26,669 nt of DNA from positions 1-26,669 of the forward strand of contig DBYS01000017.1 of assembly GCA_002310195.1 (NCBI GenBank), read 5' to 3'. Under the pieces are notes generated by a model that ran no database searches, was not told the origin of the DNA, and saw nothing but the letters and a program-made list of their open reading frames with translations. Positions within the stretch are counted from its first letter, which is position 1, and each line of letters starts with the position of its first letter. Source of the stretch: Bacteroidales bacterium UBA1180 (GTDB lineage Bacteria; Bacteroidota; Bacteroidia; Bacteroidales; Paludibacteraceae). The translations under genes and the position numbers were made by a program. Shown one piece after another: positions 21,517 through 26,669 of the stretch.

Positions 21517-23613
21517 ATGTTACGCAGGAGATCCATAGTAACCATCATACTTTGCGCGCTGATGAGTGTCAGCGCGTGGAGTGTGACTGTGGATGACCTG
21601 ATAACCATCAAAAAGAGTTGCACTATTACTGCGGACGAATATACCAACAACGGCACAAACGATTGGATAGCCAACACCCTGCGTGCCGAGAATCGGATAT
21701 TTACACCTACCGGCAACACGGTGGCGCAGTCGAAAGGCAAATCAACCATCAACGGTCAGTCGCACCTGAACTGTCTGCGACTGAAGAACGTACAGAACAA
21801 ACTGGCGTTCCGAGTGATAGATACCTGTACGGTGACGTTCTACACCGAGATTCGCGAGGAGCGCGGGCTGATACTGAGCAAGCAAGATCGCACCGGTACT
21901 TCCGATCCGTACTACGCTAAGCAGCCGGTTAACACACCTGTGTGGACTATTCATCTTGATGCGGCAGGCACGTACTACCTCTCGGGGTACGGAGGTGACT
22001 TCTTTATAGCAGGATTGAGCATTGTGCTGCCCGATGACGGCTCGATGCCCGAGCCGCCCGTAGTGCGGTACTACGATACCAATGGTACCCTGCTTGGCCG
22101 GGACACCGTGGAGGCTGGCAGCAAGCTGACCTACAAGTACACCGTGGCGGACGTGACTGTTCCTGCCGGACAGGCGTTCCGCGGATGGCGAAACGGAGAT
22201 GAACTGAAGGTGAATGAAGGCACAACGGTAACGGCTGACATCAGTCTGTTTGCCAAGGCTACGGACATCGAGCTGGCAAACATTGGAACATATTACTACT
22301 ACGACCTGGCGAAGAACTCCTTCTACCCCGAAGAGCATGAGCTGCTGACCGTCAGCGACGGCATGATAGCCGTGCGAGTGGCAGGAAACGCCGTAGTGAA
22401 CATCCTAACCGATGGACAGCCGACAACTTACCGTCATGAAGGTGCAGCCACCACGCTCACGTTCACTCCGTGCAAGGGCGAACATATCCGTGGCGTGAAG
22501 GTTTATAACGTAGCAACAATACCTGCGCGAAACGAGGCTGGATACTATGTGGTTAGCGCCAACGACGGGGCGGCACTGATGCTGCTACTGGAGATGGCAC
22601 AGGACGGCGACAAGATCTTCCTGCCTAATGGCACGTACGACTTGGGACACATGACGCTCACCCCTATCAACACGCAGATCAGTCTGATCGGGCAATCGAT
22701 GGACGGCGTGCTGATTCAGAACCACCCGCTCACCTCGGGCATGAACAATGCCGAGACATTGGTGCTCAAGGCGGATAACATCTACATGCAAGACTTAAGT
22801 ATCCGCTGCGATGTGTCGTACCCGACCAGCATTGCTCACGGGGTAGGGATAGCCGTGCAAGTGCAGGGCGACAAGAGTATATTCAAGCACGTCAGTTTGC
22901 AGGGGAATCAAGACACGTATTACTCCAACGGCTCAGCCACCCAACGCGGATGGTTCGGTGACGGGCGGATTGAAGGCACTGTGGATTATATATGCGGCGG
23001 CGGGGACATCTGGTTTGAGAATGTACTGCTCTACAACAACGATCGCAAGAACGACGATGTGATCATCGCCCCAGCTACCGAACCGGCTACGCGATACGGC
23101 TATGTGTTCAACCGTTGTATGATTGACGGCGTAACCGGGCAAGCCGGCCGCTGGCACCTCGGGCGCGGATGGAAGAACTCTCCCGCAGGCACATGGCTCA
23201 ATACCACCTGCCGAATCGCACCTTCCAAACAAGGTTACACCCACATGAACGCAGGATTGAAAGTGCGTTTCCATGAGTACAACACCCAAAGGGTGGACGG
23301 CACAATTTTTGTGGCGCATAACCTGGACGGACTCGGCTATGCTGCCGACTCCGACCCTATCTATCTGGACGGCGTAGGCGTATATACCTACGAGAATGTG
23401 GTGCTGGGTGCCGACAACTGGGACGCTGCCGCTATAGCAGCTCAAGTAACGGCAAACCCTGCCGCGATTGATGTCGATGCAGCGTATCTGGTGGAAGAAA
23501 ACGGCGCATTTGTGGCAGTCGTGAAAGGTTCTGAACTGAATGCTCACTACAAAGGCAAAACCATCCGTCAGGCTAACAGTCGCGGAGGTTTCGGAAAAGC
23601 TGTCCGATATTAA
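21517..23613 (+). CDS. Secreted pectin methylesterase, CE8 family, tandem paralogue without tag
   Basis: A 698-residue paralogue of the preceding enzyme. I chose ATG at 21517, which gives a signal peptide (MLRRRSIVTIILCALMSVSA); the frame stays open to 21460, but that start lies inside the upstream gene. A different N-terminal domain (about 22-172) is followed by the same repeat domain (VVRYYDTNGTLLG, then FRGW, about 182-250) and the CE8 domain (about 340-690). The catalytic triad is kept: D466 (LQGNQDTY), D490 (GTVDYICG) and R550 (LGRGW). The protein ends at FGKAVRY, exactly where the paralogue continues into its linker and tag, so the tag is absent. It is likely a tandem duplication followed by N-terminal domain replacement. 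Confidence 0.91.
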   Translation: MLRRRSIVTIILCALMSVSAWSVTVDDLITIKKSCTITADEYTNNGTNDWIANTLRAENRIFTPTGNTVAQSKGKSTINGQSHLNCLRLKNVQNKLAFRVIDTCTVTFYTEIREERGLILSKQDRTGTSDPYYAKQPVNTPVWTIHLDAAGTYYLSGYGGDFFIAGLSIVLPDDGSMPEPPVVRYYDTNGTLLGRDTVEAGSKLTYKYTVADVTVPAGQAFRGWRNGDELKVNEGTTVTADISLFAKATDIELANIGTYYYYDLAKNSFYPEEHELLTVSDGMIAVRVAGNAVVNILTDGQPTTYRHEGAATTLTFTPCKGEHIRGVKVYNVATIPARNEAGYYVVSANDGAALMLLLEMAQDGDKIFLPNGTYDLGHMTLTPINTQISLIGQSMDGVLIQNHPLTSGMNNAETLVLKADNIYMQDLSIRCDVSYPTSIAHGVGIAVQVQGDKSIFKHVSLQGNQDTYYSNGSATQRGWFGDGRIEGTVDYICGGGDIWFENVLLYNNDRKNDDVIIAPATEPATRYGYVFNRCMIDGVTGQAGRWHLGRGWKNSPAGTWLNTTCRIAPSKQGYTHMNAGLKVRFHEYNTQRVDGTIFVAHNLDGLGYAADSDPIYLDGVGVYTYENVVLGADNWDAAAIAAQVTANPAAIDVDAAYLVEENGAFVAVVKGSELNAHYKGKTIRQANSRGGFGKAVRY

Positions 23614-23630
23614 ATCTAATATATGAACAA

Positions 23631-25481
23631 ATGAAACGAATTTTAATCATAGCATTGCTCATCGCCTGCAGCCAATGGATGAGGGCAGGCGTAACGGATC
23701 TTACATGGAATAAAGTATGCACCGGAGGTATGCCTGCTGAGTGGTACGGCTTTGAGGAGGCACTGGATATTGCCGACATCGTGATAGCCGTGCAGAAGAA
23801 CAACGGCGGTTGGATGAAGAACGACCAGTTGCATAAACTCTCGTCGTCGGAGTACCAACGACTGCTCAATGAAAAAGGCACTCATTCCTGTCTGGACAAC
23901 GTAGCCACCACCCAAGAGATGCGTTACCTGGCGCGCGTGTGGAAAGCTACCGGCAACGATAACTGCCGCCAAGCATTCCTACGCGGACTACAGATGATTC
24001 GCAATGCACAGAAGGGCTGCGGCGGATGGAGTCAGTACTGGCCGCTGAGTAACGATAACGGTTATCAGGACTACGTCACCTTCAACGACGATCTGGTGGT
24101 CAATGTATTGAAGTTGCTCAGGGATATATATAACAACACGGGCGACTTTGCTAACATCACGGATGCCGCTACGCGTGAGGCTTGTAAGGCAGCATTCGAC
24201 CGCGGACTGCAATGCATCCTTGACTGCCAGATCATCATCGACGGCACGTACGCCGCATGGTGCGCCCAACATGACACGGTAGCACCGTACCTGCCTACCG
24301 AAGGGCGTCCGCAAGAGTTACCGTCCGTCAGCGGGTATGAATCAGCTAACTTGCTATCATTCCTTATGTCCCTCGACAACCCTTCGGATGAACTTAAAAC
24401 ACGCATTACAGCCGCTGTCACGTGGCTCGACGAGCATAAGATTGCCGACCATGCCGTGGAAGATTACACCAATGACAACCAAGAGAAAGATCGGCGGATT
24501 GTGGAGCAGAAAGGTACGCACCTGTGGGGACGGTTCATCCAGATAGGCGGTAATACCGGTACGGAGGTATATAACAAGCTGTTCGCTAAACTCAAGAAAC
24601 GCGGCAAAACGCGCAGCTATACCTACAACGGCGTCAAGTACACCTATACCGAGGAAGAGTTGGCACGAGCCAACTACGATCCCAGTAAGGCATACGAACC
24701 GATCTATGCCATTTACAAGGACACGATTCCGCACATGTACTACCGCTTCCTGTACAACTACGAGGATACCCCTATAGTGCTTGACGCAAAGGGCTGCCCT
24801 TGCTACACCTCACTGTTTCGTGCGATTCGTATGGGTTACCAATATATCGGTTCGTGGTGCCAGCGCGTGATAGAGACCGAGTACCCGGCTTGGAAAGTCA
24901 AGTGCGGAATACACGATGATGGCACATATATTCTGTCAACCGAGAGTTGTGTGTCAAAAAACGGCGAGCAGACCTATACGTTCAACAACGCGTTCAGCAT
25001 CACCAACGACGACGGCGTGGGGTATTCGACCGCTAAGGCGTATAGCATCCGTTATACGGCCGGTGTGACCTATACGATTCATATTCCCTCTGACCTACAG
25101 GTAACCGAAGCTAAACTGTACGGGTATTGTAACTGGGATGATGCAGATGCCTATATGCAGATGTGGAACAACGCGACCTATACGGCTGATGACTATTTCT
25201 TTCCGCGAACCAAAAACGATAAAGCACAATGGGTGACACACGTCATTGACCACGCAGCGCATCCCGTGACTGATGAATTGGCGTTTCGGCTCGAAGGCAA
25301 GCAGGCATGTATCATAATTACCTTGACCTGCATGCGCCGAAGCACAGCGGTGGAGAATATGCAAGGAGGCAATCAGCCAAGTTTGACTGATAAGGTGCTG
25401 CGCAACGGACAATTGCTCATCGTGCGTGGCGACAAAACCTACGACGCCTTAGGCAGACAGATAACGGATAACTTAAAATAG
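23631..25481 (+). CDS. Secreted pectate lyase, PL10 family
   Basis: A 616-residue protein. A signal peptide covers about residues 1-19. The PL10 (alpha/alpha)3-barrel-type domain at about 25-420 shows AVQKNNGGWMKND (54-65), VATTQEMRYLARVW, GGWSQYWPL, VTFNDD (149-154), AAWCAQHD and PSVSGYESANLLSFLM, all typical of this family, which cleaves polygalacturonate by beta-elimination. A further beta-rich domain follows at about 425-580. The C-terminal tag (DKVLRNGQLLIVRGDKTYDA) begins at about 587 and continues LGRQITDNLK. It is 17 nt after the CE8 gene and 7 nt before uxaC, so clearly part of the same operon. Confidence 0.9.
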   Translation: MKRILIIALLIACSQWMRAGVTDLTWNKVCTGGMPAEWYGFEEALDIADIVIAVQKNNGGWMKNDQLHKLSSSEYQRLLNEKGTHSCLDNVATTQEMRYLARVWKATGNDNCRQAFLRGLQMIRNAQKGCGGWSQYWPLSNDNGYQDYVTFNDDLVVNVLKLLRDIYNNTGDFANITDAATREACKAAFDRGLQCILDCQIIIDGTYAAWCAQHDTVAPYLPTEGRPQELPSVSGYESANLLSFLMSLDNPSDELKTRITAAVTWLDEHKIADHAVEDYTNDNQEKDRRIVEQKGTHLWGRFIQIGGNTGTEVYNKLFAKLKKRGKTRSYTYNGVKYTYTEEELARANYDPSKAYEPIYAIYKDTIPHMYYRFLYNYEDTPIVLDAKGCPCYTSLFRAIRMGYQYIGSWCQRVIETEYPAWKVKCGIHDDGTYILSTESCVSKNGEQTYTFNNAFSITNDDGVGYSTAKAYSIRYTAGVTYTIHIPSDLQVTEAKLYGYCNWDDADAYMQMWNNATYTADDYFFPRTKNDKAQWVTHVIDHAAHPVTDELAFRLEGKQACIIITLTCMRRSTAVENMQGGNQPSLTDKVLRNGQLLIVRGDKTYDALGRQITDNLK

Positions 25482-25488
25482 TAATGAT

Positions 25489-26669
25489 ATGAAACCATTT
25501 ATGGATCAAGATTTCCTGTTGCAGACAGCTACTGCGCAGGAGTTGTACCACCACCATGCAGCTAAGATGCCAATCATCGACTATCATTGCCATCTTATCC
25601 CGCAGATGGTGGCGGAGAACAAACGTTTCGAATCCATCGCCCAAATCTGGCTCATGGGTGACCACTACAAGTGGCGTGCCATGCGCTCGAACGGTGTGGA
25701 TGAGCGTTATTGCACAGGTAAGGACACAACGGACTGGGAGAAGTTCGAGAAATGGGCGGAGACCGTGCCTTACACGTTCCGCAACCCGCTTTACCACTGG
25801 ACGCATCTGGAACTGAAGACCGCCTTTGGAATTGAGGAGCGACTGAATCCTGAGACGGCGCGTGCGATTTACGACAAGTGCAACGAACTGATTGCTACTG
25901 ATCCGAAGTTCTGCCCACAGGGCCTCATGAAGCACTATCATGTGGAACTCGTTTGCACAACCGATGATCCGGCTGATAGTCTGGAGTGGCATAAGATGCT
26001 CAAGGACGATCCGAAGGCAGAGGTGCGTATGTTGCCGACCTGGCGTCCGGACGCAGGCATGAACATCGAAGCCGCTACATGGAAAGCATATATCGAGAAA
26101 CTCTCCGCGGTCAGCGGTGTTGCAATCGCCAAGTTTGGCGATTTGGTGGAAGCCCTCCAGAAACGTCATGACTTCTTTGAGTCGATGGTTTGCCGTCTCT
26201 CTGACCACGGTATCGAGGAATTCTACGACGAGCCGTACACCGATGCCGAGATCAATGCTATTTTCGACAAGGCGATGGCAGGCAAGGCGCTTAGTGCTTA
26301 CGAGATCCGTCAGTACAAGCATGCTTACTTGCACGCGCAGGCTGAGATGGATTATGCTTCCGGTTGGACACAGCAGTACCACTACGGTGCTATCCGTAAC
26401 AACAACTCGAAGATGTTCGCCCAGCTCGGTGCAGATACCGGTTTTGATTCCATTGGTGAGTTTACGACAGCGAAAGCGATGAGTCATTTCCTCGATGAGA
26501 TGAATAGCGAAGGACATTTGGCTAAAACCATCCTGTATAACCTCAACCCATGTGCCAACGAGGTGATTGCTACCATGCTTGGTAACTTCCAAGACGGCAG
26601 CGTGCCGGGTAAGATTCAGTTCGGCTCGGGCTGGTGGTTCCTGGATCAGAAGGACGGTATGGAGAAGCA
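25489..26669 (+). CDS. uxaC: Uronate isomerase, 5' part
   Basis: The frame is open to the window edge, 393 codons of an expected 465-475. It starts MKPFMDQDFLLQTATAQELY and contains IIDYHCHLIP, whose HxH motif belongs to the amidohydrolase-like metal site, then FESIAQIWLMGDHYKWRAMR and, near the edge, FGSGWWFLDQKDGM. UxaC converts galacturonate to tagaturonate (and glucuronate to fructuronate) in the cytoplasm, the first step of uronate catabolism. There is no signal peptide. It is 7 nt downstream of PL10 with no promoter, so sugar catabolism is co-transcribed with the extracellular enzymes. More catabolic or transport genes probably follow outside the window. Confidence 0.95.
   Translation, partial: MKPFMDQDFLLQTATAQELYHHHAAKMPIIDYHCHLIPQMVAENKRFESIAQIWLMGDHYKWRAMRSNGVDERYCTGKDTTDWEKFEKWAETVPYTFRNPLYHWTHLELKTAFGIEERLNPETARAIYDKCNELIATDPKFCPQGLMKHYHVELVCTTDDPADSLEWHKMLKDDPKAEVRMLPTWRPDAGMNIEAATWKAYIEKLSAVSGVAIAKFGDLVEALQKRHDFFESMVCRLSDHGIEEFYDEPYTDAEINAIFDKAMAGKALSAYEIRQYKHAYLHAQAEMDYASGWTQQYHYGAIRNNNSKMFAQLGADTGFDSIGEFTTAKAMSHFLDEMNSEGHLAKTILYNLNPCANEVIATMLGNFQDGSVPGKIQFGSGWWFLDQKDGMEK

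Noticed and set aside
25417..26592. Minus-strand open frame of 391 codons at the right edge
   Set aside because: It is antisense to uxaC, whose plus-strand frame is open to the window edge and matches the uronate isomerase family.

Overview
The window looks like the chromosome of a Bacteroidales bacterium, probably Prevotella-like; genus and species cannot be fixed from this sequence alone. Four things point there: the gene order secY-map-infA-rpmJ-rpsM-rpsK-rpsD-rpoA-rplQ; promoters with a TAnnTTTG -7 box instead of TATAAT; starts that mostly lack Shine-Dalgarno sequences; and secreted carbohydrate-active enzymes with T9SS-like C-termini beside a regulator with a periplasmic propeller sensor.

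Layout. (1) Positions 1-10160, plus strand: the distal S10/spc/alpha ribosomal superoperon, from the 3' end of rpmC (L29) through rpsQ, rplN, rplX, rplE, rpsN, rpsH, rplF, rplR, rpsE, rpmD, rplO, secY, map, infA, rpmJ, rpsM, rpsK, rpsD, rpoA and rplQ. rpmD (L30) and rpmJ (L36) are very short genes that are easily missed. A strong hairpin terminator at 10185-10219 closes the operon. (2) Positions 10220-12616, minus strand: a membrane-spanning regulator with a periplasmic propeller and Y_Y_Y sensor and a cytoplasmic AraC-type DNA-binding domain, with no kinase or receiver between them. (3) Positions 12802-26669, plus strand: a pectin-degradation locus. It holds a PL1 pectate lyase, a CE12 (rhamno)galacturonan acetylesterase, two secreted proteins of unknown function, two tandem CE8 pectin methylesterases, a PL10 pectate lyase, and uxaC (uronate isomerase) running off the right edge.

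How the genes fit together (inference). CE8 and CE12 remove methyl and acetyl esters from pectin, PL1 and PL10 cleave the exposed polygalacturonate, and UxaC starts cytoplasmic catabolism of the galacturonate. Three plus-strand transcription units are suggested: PL1-CE12, the orphan pair, and CE8-CE8-PL10-uxaC. The first and third share a 27-bp upstream element of three helically phased TTGCAC/TTGAC-type half-sites, in both cases exactly 21 nt before a TAnnTTTG -7 box and without a canonical -33. The orphan pair instead has a complete -33/-7 promoter and no copy of the element. The element is a good candidate operator for the adjacent regulator. Four of the secreted proteins end in a similar short C-terminal tag (K-x-[IV]-x-[ND]-G-Q...YN-x-[LI]-G), which may be a sorting signal or a degenerate T9SS tail.

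No rRNA, tRNA, CRISPR array, insertion sequence, phage gene or SusC/SusD pair was seen. No stretch above 300 bases lacks a gene. The longest gaps are 18444-18662, 16078-16279, 12617-12801 and 1899-2021; each is described under its regulatory elements.
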